8,550 nt of DNA from Bacilli bacterium (GCA_022793565.1 JAAWDC010000161.1:1-8550); one strand, 5' to 3'; numbered from the stretch's first letter, positions 1 to 6,684 are shown. Program-made: numbers and translations. Notes: generated by a model from the letters alone, not told the origin.

Positions 1-1
1 A

Positions 2-316
2 GGAATTACACAGTTATTAAATACTATAATGCTAGCTCAAAAAAATTTAAATCCCAACTTAGATATCGAAGGGGTTCTTTTAACAATGCTAGATTCTAGG
101 GCAATATTATGTTTAGAAGTAGTAGAAGACATTCGTCGTTTCTTTAAAGAAAGGGTATATAACACAATTATCCCAAGATTAGTAAGAATTGCAGAGGCAC
201 CATCTCATGGAACTCCAATTATAGAATATGATCCAAAACATCGAGGAACAATAGCATATTTAAATTTAGCGAAGGAAGTGATTGAAAGAAATGGAAATGC
301 AAAGAGAGAACAATAA
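2..316 (+). CDS. parA: Chromosome partitioning ATPase ParA/Soj (3' end only)
   Basis: This is the C-terminal third of a ParA/Soj Walker-type ATPase. The reading frame is open from base 2, so the true start and the Walker A and B motifs lie left of the window. The visible 104 residues hold stretches typical of Soj: GITQLLNTI at the left edge, then EGVLLTMLDSR, YNTIIPR, the EAPSHG motif, IIEYDPK and a final LAKEVIERN. In this family the ATP-bound dimer binds DNA non-specifically, and ParB stimulates its hydrolysis to move origin regions apart. Its 3' end overlaps the start of parB, as in many soj-spo0J operons, so translation is probably coupled. Some positions differ from the form I recall as usual: SRAIL where SRTNL is common, and PRLVRIAEAP where PRNVRLSEAP is common. 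The family call is secure. Whether these changes matter cannot be judged without the N-terminus. Confidence 0.95.
   Translation, partial: GITQLLNTIMLAQKNLNPNLDIEGVLLTMLDSRAILCLEVVEDIRRFFKERVYNTIIPRLVRIAEAPSHGTPIIEYDPKHRGTIAYLNLAKEVIERNGNAKREQ
271..278 (+). promoter_or_regulatory. Ribosome binding site inside parA that sets the parB start
   Basis: The run GAAGGAAG, within the last codons of parA, is the only good Shine-Dalgarno match near the start of parB. Its AGGA core ends 5 bases before the TTG at 282, 14 before the ATG at 291 and 20 before the ATG at 297. Spacing therefore favours the TTG start, while codon preference favours the ATG at 291. Confidence 0.5.
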
Positions 317-1190
317 TAGTAGAAGAAAAGCTCTTGGAAGAGGATTAGAAGAATTATTTAATAATGAGCCTTTGAATTATGAAAGTCTAGAAGAAAAGAT
401 AATTGATTCAACACCAAAAGAAGAAATTGAAGAAATTGCAATCTCAGAATTAAGAAGTAATCCATATCAGCCAAGAAAAAATTTTGATGAGAAAGCACTA
501 CAAGAATTGGCAAGTTCAATCAAAGAACACGGTGTATTCCAACCAATTATTGCGAAGAAAAGCATTAAAGGATACGAAATAATTGCTGGAGAAAGACGTG
601 TCAAAGCATCAGAAATTGCAGGAAAAGAAACTGTTCCTGCCATCATTCGTGATTTTACAGATGCTGAAATGATGGAAATTGCCTTACTAGAAAATCTTCA
701 AAGAGAAAATTTAAATGCTGTAGAAGAAGCAATTGCCTATCGAAAATTAATAGAGGAACTTTCTCTAACCCAAGAACAATTAGCACAAAGGTTAGGAAAG
801 AGTAGAAGTTATATTACTAATATGTTAGGGATCCTAAGTTTACCAGAAGAAGTAAAAGATATGATAATGGATGAGAAAATCACAATGAGCCATGCAAGAG
901 TTCTAAGTAAAATGAAAGATGCAGATAAAATAAAAGAGCTTGCTGAACGAATCGCTATGGAAAATCTAAGTGTGCGTCAAATAGAAAATATCTCAGTAGA
1001 TAGTTTATACGAACGTAAAAACAAAATAAAAAAACGTGAAAATCCAGTGAATGAATACAAAGTAGTCGAAGAAGAATTATCAGAAAAATTAGGAACAAAA
1101 GTTAAAGTAAAAAATAATAAAATAGAAATTTCCTTTGTAAATAATAACGACTTAAACAGATTACTAGAAATTATTGGTTATATCAATTAG
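282..1190 (+). CDS. parB: Chromosome partitioning protein ParB/Spo0J (CTPase, parS-binding)
   Basis: ParB loads at parS sites near the origin, spreads as a CTP-gated clamp, stimulates ParA and recruits SMC. Seen in the 302 residues: a basic N-terminal KALGRGLEELF segment (about 17-26), matching the ParA-stimulating tail of this family; the ParB/Srx nucleotide-binding domain (about 53-125) with RSNPYQPRK, GVFQPII and the GERR motif at 103-106; ENLQRENLN at 137-145; a helix-turn-helix region at about 162-188 (LTQEQLAQRLGKSRSYITN); and a C-terminal dimerisation region from about 260. The length fits Spo0J. The start is uncertain: TTG at 282 has the best-spaced ribosome binding site, but ATG at 291 or 297 would remove only 3-5 residues. 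The gene overlaps parA and lies 16 bases before the mscS gene. No parS palindrome is visible in this window. Confidence 0.96.
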   Translation: MKEMEMQRENNNSRRKALGRGLEELFNNEPLNYESLEEKIIDSTPKEEIEEIAISELRSNPYQPRKNFDEKALQELASSIKEHGVFQPIIAKKSIKGYEIIAGERRVKASEIAGKETVPAIIRDFTDAEMMEIALLENLQRENLNAVEEAIAYRKLIEELSLTQEQLAQRLGKSRSYITNMLGILSLPEEVKDMIMDEKITMSHARVLSKMKDADKIKELAERIAMENLSVRQIENISVDSLYERKNKIKKRENPVNEYKVVEEELSEKLGTKVKVKNNKIEISFVNNNDLNRLLEIIGYIN

Positions 1191-1206
1191 AGGGGGAAAA
1201 TTCTAG

Positions 1207-2016
1207 ATGTTAGAGAAAATTTTCATACCTCAAGTATATTTACCAGTTCTATATATAATTGTTGCTGTTTTAATAAATGGAACATTGAAAAGAATAATCA
1301 AAACAATTATAGAAGCAAAGGAGAAAAATCTTGAAAAAGGGAGTTATAACTATAAAAAGTCAGAGACTTTAAAAACACTAATTAATAACTTTCTAAAATA
1401 TATAATTGCTGTATTTTGTATTTTGGCTATATTAACAGTCTATGGAGTAGATGTTAGTTCGGTATTAGCAGGACTGGGAATTGTCGGAGTTGTACTAGGA
1501 CTTGCCCTTCAAGATTTTGCAAAAGATATTATTGCAGGAATTGGTATCGTTTTAGAGGATCAATATGCAATTGGAGATGTCATAACAGTAAATGATTTTA
1601 CTGGAGAAGTCACTTTTTTAGGACTAAAGACGACAAGAATCAAGAGTTGGGATGGAAAAGTAAAAATTATCGCAAATCATAATATTACAGAGATTATAAA
1701 TCATAATATGAAAAGTTCGATGGCAATCGTAGATATTGGTGTTGCCTATGAAAGTAACTTAGATCGTGTAGAGAAAGTTCTTAATGAATTGGCAAAAGAG
1801 TTGACAGAAACTCTACCAGATTTAAAAGGAGACGTCAAAGTATTAGGAATTGAAAAAATGGATAATTCTTCTATTGTATATCGTATTACAGCCCCAACCA
1901 AATCATTAGCACACTATAATGTACAAAGATTAATGCGAAAAGAAATAAAACAGTGTTTAGAAAAAGCAAAAATAAAGATACCATATCCACAAGTAGAGGT
2001 GCATCATGGACAATAA
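1207..2016 (+). CDS. Small-conductance mechanosensitive ion channel, MscS family
   Basis: A membrane channel that opens under membrane tension and releases solutes during hypo-osmotic shock. The 269 residues show a first membrane helix at about 12-34, a charged loop, a second helix at about 62-80, and the glycine/alanine-rich pore helix typical of MscS (about 84-116: SSVLAGLGIVGVVLGLALQD, then FAKDIIAG). Next come the conserved EDQYAIGDVI (117-126), the beta domain and an alpha/beta C-terminal domain ending in IPYPQVEVHHG. This is the short, three-helix MscS form. It starts with ATG behind AGGGGG (1191-1196, spacing 10), 16 bases after parB, and overlaps the DUF951 gene by 11 bases, so it belongs to the parAB operon. 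MscS genes next to parB are common near Bacilli origins; a direct role in segregation is not implied. Confidence 0.95.
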   Translation: MLEKIFIPQVYLPVLYIIVAVLINGTLKRIIKTIIEAKEKNLEKGSYNYKKSETLKTLINNFLKYIIAVFCILAILTVYGVDVSSVLAGLGIVGVVLGLALQDFAKDIIAGIGIVLEDQYAIGDVITVNDFTGEVTFLGLKTTRIKSWDGKVKIIANHNITEIINHNMKSSMAIVDIGVAYESNLDRVEKVLNELAKELTETLPDLKGDVKVLGIEKMDNSSIVYRITAPTKSLAHYNVQRLMRKEIKQCLEKAKIKIPYPQVEVHHGQ

Positions 2017-2203
2017 AGAATATAAATTGAATAGTAGAGTCATTATGAAAAAAGAGCATCCATGTGGTACGAATGAGTGGGAAATTGTTCGCCTTGGAGC
2101 AGATATCAAAATAAAATGTGTCAACTGTAAGCGTACCATAATGATTCCACGAGTAGAATTTAATAAAAAATTAAAAAAAGTAATCCATAGTGAGGAGCAG
2201 TAA
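2006..2203 (+). CDS. DUF951 family small protein (zinc-ribbon-like)
   Basis: A 65-residue basic protein matching the DUF951 pattern: VIMKKEHPCGTNEW (12-25), VRLGADIKIKC (28-38), CKR (41-43) and a lysine-rich end. Cysteines at 20, 38 and 41, with the CVNC pair (38-41) and a nearby histidine at 18, suggest a small metal-binding knuckle; this is inference from the pattern. Family members are about 60-70 residues long and often sit between mscS and ychF near the origin of Bacilli (YyzM-like). No firm biochemical function is known to me; a nucleic-acid-binding or ribosome-associated role is possible. The ATG lies inside the end of mscS behind GAGGTG (1995-2000), and only one base separates its stop from the next ATG. 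Translation across all three genes is therefore probably coupled. Confidence 0.92.
   Translation: MDNKEYKLNSRVIMKKEHPCGTNEWEIVRLGADIKIKCVNCKRTIMIPRVEFNKKLKKVIHSEEQ
2192..2197 (+). promoter_or_regulatory. Ribosome binding site deciding the AbgT start
   Basis: GAGGAG, inside the last codons of the DUF951 gene, ends 7 bases before the ATG at 2205. An upstream in-frame GTG at 2190 overlaps this site and has no ribosome binding site of its own, so the ATG at 2205 is the better start. Confidence 0.75.
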
Positions 2204-2204
2204 T

Positions 2205-3794
2205 ATGATAGAAAAAAAGAAATTGAAGTTGAAAAAATTTCAACTTCATCCCGTTACTACCTTTATTTTATTAATCGGATTAACCATTATTTTAAGTTGG
2301 ATTTTAAGTTTATTTCAAGTTCAAGCAACTTACAATAAGCTAAATCTAGCAACTAACCAAGTAGAAAAAACATTAGTCGCTGTAGAGAGTCTTCTAAACT
2401 ACAACGGATTAAAGTTTTTAATCAGTGATGCTGCCAAAAATTTTGTTAGTTTTACGACATTAAGTACACTATTAATTGCTTTAATTGGTATGAGTATCGC
2501 ACAGACAACTGGTTTTTTTGATACTTTTATTCGAAGAGTACTAATTAAAATAAATAATCAAAGATTAACTTTTATCTTATTATTTTTGGCAACGATTTCA
2601 AGTTTAATAAACGAAATTGGATATGTAATCTTAATTCCCTTAGCAGCAATTATTTTCAAAGAAAATAATAGAAACCCCTTAGCAGGAATTATTACAGCCT
2701 TTACAGGAGTAGCCTTCGGATATGGTGTAACCCTATTTGTAGGATCTATGGAAGCCAATCTAGTTCCTATTACAGAGGCATCCGCTCGACTAATCGATAG
2801 TAATTACCACGTATCATTAACGTCAAACCTATATATAATTATTATATCATCTATTGTTTTATCCATTGTAGGAACTTATGTAATCGAAAGATTTGTTGTA
2901 CCAAAATTGGGTAGATATAAAGAAATAGAAACAAAAACAGAAGAAATTGAAATAGTAGATGAAGAGGAAATAGAACAATTAAAGCTAGAAGAAGATGTTA
3001 GAGAGCGAAAAGGATTAAAGAATGCTTTAATCGCAACAATATTCTTTATCCTATTCTTTATCTATTCTTTATTACCTGGACTACCATTTTCAGGAATGCT
3101 CTTAGATACTGAAGCATCCACTTATTTAGCACAAGCATTTGGAGAAAATTCATATTTCCAAGATGGGTTTACATTTATGATTTTTCTATACTTCATAGTA
3201 ATAGGTCTTGCTTATGGTAAAGGGGCTAAAACCTTAAAAAACGATAAAGAATTGATTACAGAATCTGGAAAACAATTAGCTGATATTGGAAGTCTAATTA
3301 TGTTAATCTTCTTTGCTTCTCAATTTATAGCAGTATTCAAAAAGACAAACATAGCGACAGTAATTACTGCTTGGGGTGCTAATATCATTTCTGGAGCAGA
3401 GTTTACTGGGCTTCCATTAGTTCTTTTAGTTCTAGTAGTCATTGGATTCATTAATTTAATTGCCGCAACACCACTCGCTAAATGGACCATTTTGGCGCCA
3501 ACTATTGTGCCAAAGTTAATGCAATCTAATATTTCTCCAGAATTTGCACAATTTCTACTACGTGCAGGAGACTCTATGACAAAAGGATTAACACCGTTAC
3601 TTGCATATTTTGTAATTTTAATTGGATACCTAAATATGTATAATCCAAATAAAAACAAACCAATCACTGTAGGAAGAGCGTTAAGATTGATGCTTCCATA
3701 CTGTTTAATCATTTGTTTTGCTTGGATTGTAATCGCAATTCTTTGGTATTTAACAGGACTTCCGTTGGGACCAAATAGATTTCCAACACTATAG
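2205..3794 (+). CDS. AbgT-family transporter (p-aminobenzoyl-glutamate / antimetabolite type)
   Basis: A polytopic inner-membrane transporter of 529 residues, close to the usual 500-530 for AbgT. Members import p-aminobenzoyl-glutamate (E. coli AbgT) or export sulfonamides (MtrF, YdaH). About a dozen hydrophobic segments are visible, for example near 16-37, 83-104, 120-156, 208-232, 272-292, 322-338, 360-378, 403-425 and 495-515. An acidic cytoplasmic loop lies at about 238-268. Family signatures are clear in the C-terminal half: ATPLAKWTILAPTIVPK (421-437), LLRAGDSMTKGLTPLLAYF (451-469) and a closing TGLPLGP (517-523). These hold the W, R, D and P residues conserved in the family's substrate and cation site. 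It is the last gene of the parAB operon. No amidohydrolase partners (AbgA/AbgB) are present, so the substrate is not settled. Sodium or proton coupling is inferred from the family. Confidence 0.92.
   Translation: MIEKKKLKLKKFQLHPVTTFILLIGLTIILSWILSLFQVQATYNKLNLATNQVEKTLVAVESLLNYNGLKFLISDAAKNFVSFTTLSTLLIALIGMSIAQTTGFFDTFIRRVLIKINNQRLTFILLFLATISSLINEIGYVILIPLAAIIFKENNRNPLAGIITAFTGVAFGYGVTLFVGSMEANLVPITEASARLIDSNYHVSLTSNLYIIIISSIVLSIVGTYVIERFVVPKLGRYKEIETKTEEIEIVDEEEIEQLKLEEDVRERKGLKNALIATIFFILFFIYSLLPGLPFSGMLLDTEASTYLAQAFGENSYFQDGFTFMIFLYFIVIGLAYGKGAKTLKNDKELITESGKQLADIGSLIMLIFFASQFIAVFKKTNIATVITAWGANIISGAEFTGLPLVLLVLVVIGFINLIAATPLAKWTILAPTIVPKLMQSNISPEFAQFLLRAGDSMTKGLTPLLAYFVILIGYLNMYNPNKNKPITVGRALRLMLPYCLIICFAWIVIAILWYLTGLPLGPNRFPTL
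2224..2248 (+). repeat. Perfect 11-bp inverted repeat just inside the abgT-like gene
   Basis: TGAAGTTGAAA (2224-2234) and TTTCAACTTCA (2238-2248) are exact reverse complements separated by AAA. In the mRNA they can form a hairpin starting 19 bases downstream of the first base of the ATG at 2205, just beyond the initiating ribosome. No T-tract follows (the next bases are TCCCGTTAC), so it is not an intrinsic terminator. It encodes ordinary residues (about 7-15), so chance in lysine- and leucine-rich codons remains possible. Confidence 0.6.
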
Positions 3795-3816
3795 ACAACA
3801 AGAGTTGTCTTTTTTT
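3793..3816 (+). terminator. Intrinsic terminator of the parAB-mscS-DUF951-abgT unit
   Basis: AGACAAC (3793-3799) pairs perfectly with GTTGTCT (3804-3810) around an AAGA loop, followed at once by a run of T to 3816. The last two bases of the abgT TAG stop form the foot of the stem. This ends the first transcription unit. Confidence 0.88.
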
Positions 3817-3817
3817 C

Positions 3818-3846
3818 TTGAAAAAATTCGCTTTTTTTGTTAAAAT
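3818..3846 (+). promoter_or_regulatory. Sigma-A-type promoter for the 312-residue gene and downstream genes
   Basis: TTGAAA (3818-3823) and TAAAAT (3841-3846) are separated by exactly 17 bases, and a TG at 3838-3839 gives an extended -10 (TGTTAAAAT). The likely transcription start is about 3853, which leaves a leader of only about 19 bases before the ATG at 3872. The promoter begins two bases after the upstream terminator's T-run. Confidence 0.85.
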
Positions 3847-3861
3847 ATAGAGCGTTTGAAT

Positions 3862-3867
3862 GGAGGG
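3862..3867 (+). promoter_or_regulatory. Ribosome binding site choosing ATG 3872 over ATG 3860
   Basis: GGAGGG ends 4 bases before the ATG at 3872. The upstream in-frame ATG at 3860 overlaps this site, lies only about 7 bases after the predicted transcript start and has no ribosome binding site, so it is unlikely to be used. Confidence 0.8.
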
Positions 3868-3871
3868 CGCC

Positions 3872-4810
3872 ATGAGTAAAATAGAGAAATTTTTACAAGA
3901 ACTAGAAAAAGAAGATCAAACTCAGTATTTTATCCTATACAAATTTTATAAAATGCCCGAATCCAGTCTAGGGGGTTCTGAGGAGTCAACAATAGAAGAA
4001 TATCAAAAATTTGGAAGTATCACACAACTAGTTTTAAATAATACTTTCTTTCAATTTCTAAAACTATGTTTAGAAGATTCAAAATTCTGTCAAAAATTAA
4101 ACTATAATCTATTAAGAAAACTAAGATTTGTGTTATTTGATAGTAAAACCTTTCAAGAAAATTATGTTCCACAACTAGAAGATCCATATCTAAAAAAATG
4201 GTGTCAAAATAAAGTGCCTATAGGACCAGTTTATAGTAAAAAATACAATGTATTACAACTGATGAAATTGTTTGAGCAATATAGACAGTACGGATGGATA
4301 TATGATTTAGGACTCGATCGCCAACAAATAAAAGATCTAGACATTTCATTAGTCGAGGAAGTATTATATCAAACAGGATCTTTACTTGACATATACTATG
4401 AAACATATATTTTACCAGAAGAAAATAAAAAACGTATATTAGAGAGAATTAAAAATGATAATTATAACGACCCAGAAAGCTGCTTCTTAACAAGTCGAAA
4501 GGGGACAGAATTAGAAATTTTTAAACTCTTAGTGTGTGATAATGATTTTTTGCAGATTGTAGAGGAAGAATTATTAGCCCGAGAATTACCGATTCCAGTA
4601 AAAGAAAATGTCCTAGAAATTCTAGAACTTAGTATAGATTTTAAGACAATGAATTCCGCATATGAAGACTTTTATATACATTATCAAGAACTAGGAGATA
4701 AAGTAAAAGACTATGACTATAAAAAAGCAATACAACTATTTATGAAACTGCAAGAAAGGCCTCTACCAAAAATTGTTCAATTTTCTCATTTCCAATTCGT
4801 AAAGAAATAG
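3872..4810 (+). CDS. Unrecognised 312-residue helical protein upstream of ychF
   Basis: I do not recognise a family. The protein is soluble-looking: no signal peptide and no run long enough to cross a membrane. It is rich in charged and aromatic residues (many Y, F, K, E), suggesting a mostly alpha-helical fold. Visible features include a charged N-terminus (KIEKFLQELEKEDQ, 3-16), a serine/glycine-rich stretch at about 31-39 (SSLGGSEES), a Tyr-rich patch at 136-145 (QYRQYGWIYD), cysteines at 66, 73, 111, 204 and 222, and an ILEILEL-like helix near 247-254. No catalytic motif, metal cluster or nucleotide-binding loop stands out. Codon and base use look like its neighbours. It has its own near-consensus promoter and strong ribosome binding site, and no terminator separates it from ychF, so it is probably co-transcribed with ychF. 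A lineage-specific protein is the simplest reading. The gene itself is secure; its function is unknown. Confidence 0.88.
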   Translation: MSKIEKFLQELEKEDQTQYFILYKFYKMPESSLGGSEESTIEEYQKFGSITQLVLNNTFFQFLKLCLEDSKFCQKLNYNLLRKLRFVLFDSKTFQENYVPQLEDPYLKKWCQNKVPIGPVYSKKYNVLQLMKLFEQYRQYGWIYDLGLDRQQIKDLDISLVEEVLYQTGSLLDIYYETYILPEENKKRILERIKNDNYNDPESCFLTSRKGTELEIFKLLVCDNDFLQIVEEELLARELPIPVKENVLEILELSIDFKTMNSAYEDFYIHYQELGDKVKDYDYKKAIQLFMKLQERPLPKIVQFSHFQFVKK

Positions 4811-4824
4811 ATGTATGTTATAAT
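4796..4824 (+). promoter_or_regulatory. Extended -10 promoter for ychF
   Basis: A perfect TATAAT at 4819-4824 is preceded by TG at 4816-4817 (TGTTATAAT), an extended -10. The -35 position at 17-bp spacing (TTCGTA, 4796-4801) is poor and lies in the end of the upstream gene. Transcription would start about 4831, giving a short leader before the ATG at 4848. ychF can thus be expressed independently of the upstream gene. Confidence 0.72.
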
Positions 4825-4847
4825 ATTAAGTAGAAAAGAGGTGTATT

Positions 4848-5948
4848 ATGGGATTAACAGCAGGAATCGTAGGATTACCTAATGTAGGAAAATCCACCTT
4901 ATTTAATGCGATTACAAAAAAGAGTATTCTAGCAGCCAATTATCCCTTTGCAACAATTGATCCAAATGTAGGAATTGTAACAGTACCAGATGAAAGGTTA
5001 GAAAAGCTAAATGAAATGTATCATCCAGAAAGATTAATTCCAACAGCTTATGAATTTACAGATATTGCAGGTCTAGTAAAAGGTGCTAGTAAAGGAGAAG
5101 GGCTAGGTAATAAGTTCTTATCTCATATCAGAGAGACAGATGCAATTGTTGAAGTAGTTCGTTGTTTTGAGAATACAGATATTATTCATGTAGAAGGCGA
5201 AGTAGATCCAGTTCGAGATATTGAAATTATTAACTTAGAACTAGTTCTTGCAGATTTAGAGAGTATTGGAAACCGGATTGAAAAAATTTCCAAAAAATTA
5301 AGAGCATCAAAAGAAAAAGAAGATCAAATTGAACTAGAAGCACTAGAAAAAGCCAAATCCGCTCTAGAACAGAATCAAGCTCTTCGATCAGTAGAATTTA
5401 CTGATGAAGAGAAAATAGCCATCAAATCATATAATTTTTTAACACTAAAACCAATTATTTACATGGCAAATATAAAAGAAGAAGAAGTATCAGAAGAAGA
5501 CAATATCTATGTACAACAAGTAAAAGACTATGCACTGAAAGAAAATTCCAAAGTAATTAAAGTTTGTGCTAAAATTGAAGAAGAGTTAAGTCAACTAGAA
5601 GAAAATGATAAGAAAGAAATGCTAGAAGCATTAGGAATTAAAATGAGTGGATTAGATCAATTAATTCAAGCAACATATGATCTACTAGGATTATCTACTT
5701 ATTTTACGGTTGGAACAGATGAAGTAAGAGCTTGGACCTATAAAAAAGGAATGAATGCGAAACAGTGTGCAGGAATTATTCATACTGATTTTGAAAAAGG
5801 ATTTATTCGAGCAGAGGTGATTTCATACCAAGACTTAATACTATGTGGTAGTGAATTAAAAGTAAAAGAGGCAGGAAAGATGCGACTTGAAGGAAAAGAG
5901 TATTTAATGCAAGATGGAGATATCTGTCACTTTAGGTTTAACGTTTAG
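4848..5948 (+). CDS. ychF: Redox/translation-associated ATPase YchF (Obg-family, YyaF/EngD)
   Basis: YchF is an Obg-like P-loop NTPase that binds ribosomes and prefers ATP over GTP; roles in stress response and translation are reported for the family. The 366 residues match the full family length. Seen: the P-loop GLPNVGKST at 9-17; switch I region with NYPFATIDPN (31-40); G3 motif DIAG at 72-75, followed by GLVKGASKGEGLGNKFLSHI (75-94); a helical coiled-coil insertion at about 125-200; the NxxE motif (NIKE, 208-211) that replaces NKxD and explains ATP preference; and a C-terminal TGS domain from about 283, with AGIIHTDFEKGFIRAEV (308-324) and a final DGDICHFRFNV. The ATG follows AGAGGTG at a good distance and an extended -10 promoter. 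The next gene's ribosome binding site overlaps its stop codon, so co-translation with that gene is likely. The usual rpsF does not follow. Confidence 0.98.
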   Translation: MGLTAGIVGLPNVGKSTLFNAITKKSILAANYPFATIDPNVGIVTVPDERLEKLNEMYHPERLIPTAYEFTDIAGLVKGASKGEGLGNKFLSHIRETDAIVEVVRCFENTDIIHVEGEVDPVRDIEIINLELVLADLESIGNRIEKISKKLRASKEKEDQIELEALEKAKSALEQNQALRSVEFTDEEKIAIKSYNFLTLKPIIYMANIKEEEVSEEDNIYVQQVKDYALKENSKVIKVCAKIEEELSQLEENDKKEMLEALGIKMSGLDQLIQATYDLLGLSTYFTVGTDEVRAWTYKKGMNAKQCAGIIHTDFEKGFIRAEVISYQDLILCGSELKVKEAGKMRLEGKEYLMQDGDICHFRFNV

Positions 5949-5956
5949 GAGGAAAT

Positions 5957-6667
5957 ATGCAATATTTTGATGAAAAAGATGGGCAAATAGTAAAGTATGA
6001 AGTAGACCTCAATAATGAAAAACTAAAAGCAATCCAAGAAGAAGTGCAACAAAATTATACTGAAATAATTTCAATGTTTTATAGAGGAACAAGTATTCCT
6101 CCAGAATATACAAAAATCGAAATAGAGAACCAAAAATACCGTTATACTGAAATAATGGGTGGAAGATCAGAAAGACCAATTTATGACTTCCAATATAAAT
6201 GGTATAAACAACCCAAAATTGTTAGTATAATTGAACAATTACTTGCAGGAAATATAGAAGTTATAAAAGAGTTAGAAGATCCAAAAGAAGAAAAAACACA
6301 AAGAGAGATACTAGAAGAACAAATTAATTTATTTTTTCCAATTAAAGCAAGTGATAATCTAGATTTATTAGTCTCTTTAATTAAGGAATATAAGGAACAT
6401 AAACATTTAAATAGCTATAGATGGAATAATCTAAACTCAAAAGGTTCAATTTTAGAATATTATCCAATGGTATTAGAGTGCATAAAAATGAAAGAGAAAG
6501 AAAAAGCAAAAATTCCAAAAGAAGAAATAGAAAGACTCATCTCCTTTCTTCCGTCAGAAGAAGATCAATTAAAAATAAGAGAGTTAATAGAAAAAAGCAA
6601 GCGTACAAAAGGATATGAAAAGAAAATCGGACAACAACCGAATTCTCAAGTAAAAAAAGGAGTATAA
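5957..6667 (+). CDS. Unrecognised 236-residue charged protein in the ychF operon
   Basis: I do not recognise a family. It starts with ATG behind a perfect AGGAGG (5947-5952) that shares bases with the ychF stop codon, 8 bases between stop and start, so it is very likely translated from the same message. The protein has no signal peptide or membrane segment. The N-terminal half mixes beta-prone stretches (QIVKYEVDL at 10-18, KYRYTEIM at 60-67) with an Arg/Gly turn (GGRSERP, 68-74) and an aromatic patch (YDFQYKWYKQP, 76-86). The C-terminal half is helical and highly charged (roughly 87-220) with a single cysteine at 175, ending in a lysine-rich, probably disordered tail (GYEKKIGQQPNSQVKKGV). 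No enzyme motif is visible. The gene ends 17 bases before the BI-1-like gene. Base use resembles its neighbours, giving no sign of recent transfer. Confidence 0.87.
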   Translation: MQYFDEKDGQIVKYEVDLNNEKLKAIQEEVQQNYTEIISMFYRGTSIPPEYTKIEIENQKYRYTEIMGGRSERPIYDFQYKWYKQPKIVSIIEQLLAGNIEVIKELEDPKEEKTQREILEEQINLFFPIKASDNLDLLVSLIKEYKEHKHLNSYRWNNLNSKGSILEYYPMVLECIKMKEKEKAKIPKEEIERLISFLPSEEDQLKIRELIEKSKRTKGYEKKIGQQPNSQVKKGV

Positions 6668-6684
6668 TAAGAAAGGGTGAGAAA

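Noticed and set aside
1031..1041. A CGTGAAA half-match to the parS site inside parB
   Set aside because: The other half of the palindrome (TTTCACG) is absent, so it is not a parS site.
1957..2139. Minus-strand open frame across the mscS/DUF951 junction
   Set aside because: It is antisense to two recognisable genes, and its hydrophobic composition reflects the opposite strand's codons.
3492..3501. TTGGCGCCAA palindrome in the AbgT-like gene
   Set aside because: It encodes conserved family residues (ILAP) in the middle of the gene, so a regulatory role is unlikely.
3320..3712. Long minus-strand open frame opposite the AbgT-like gene
   Set aside because: It lies wholly within a clear transporter gene, has no start signals and no family likeness; it is a shadow of the coding strand.
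4613..4625. Short palindrome CTAGAAATTCTAG in the 312-residue gene
   Set aside because: It is short, AT-rich and made by repeated Leu-Glu/Ile-Leu codons; chance explains it.
6663..6668. TATAAT just before the BI-1-like gene
   Set aside because: It overlaps the previous stop codon, has no -35, and would start transcription inside the ribosome binding site.
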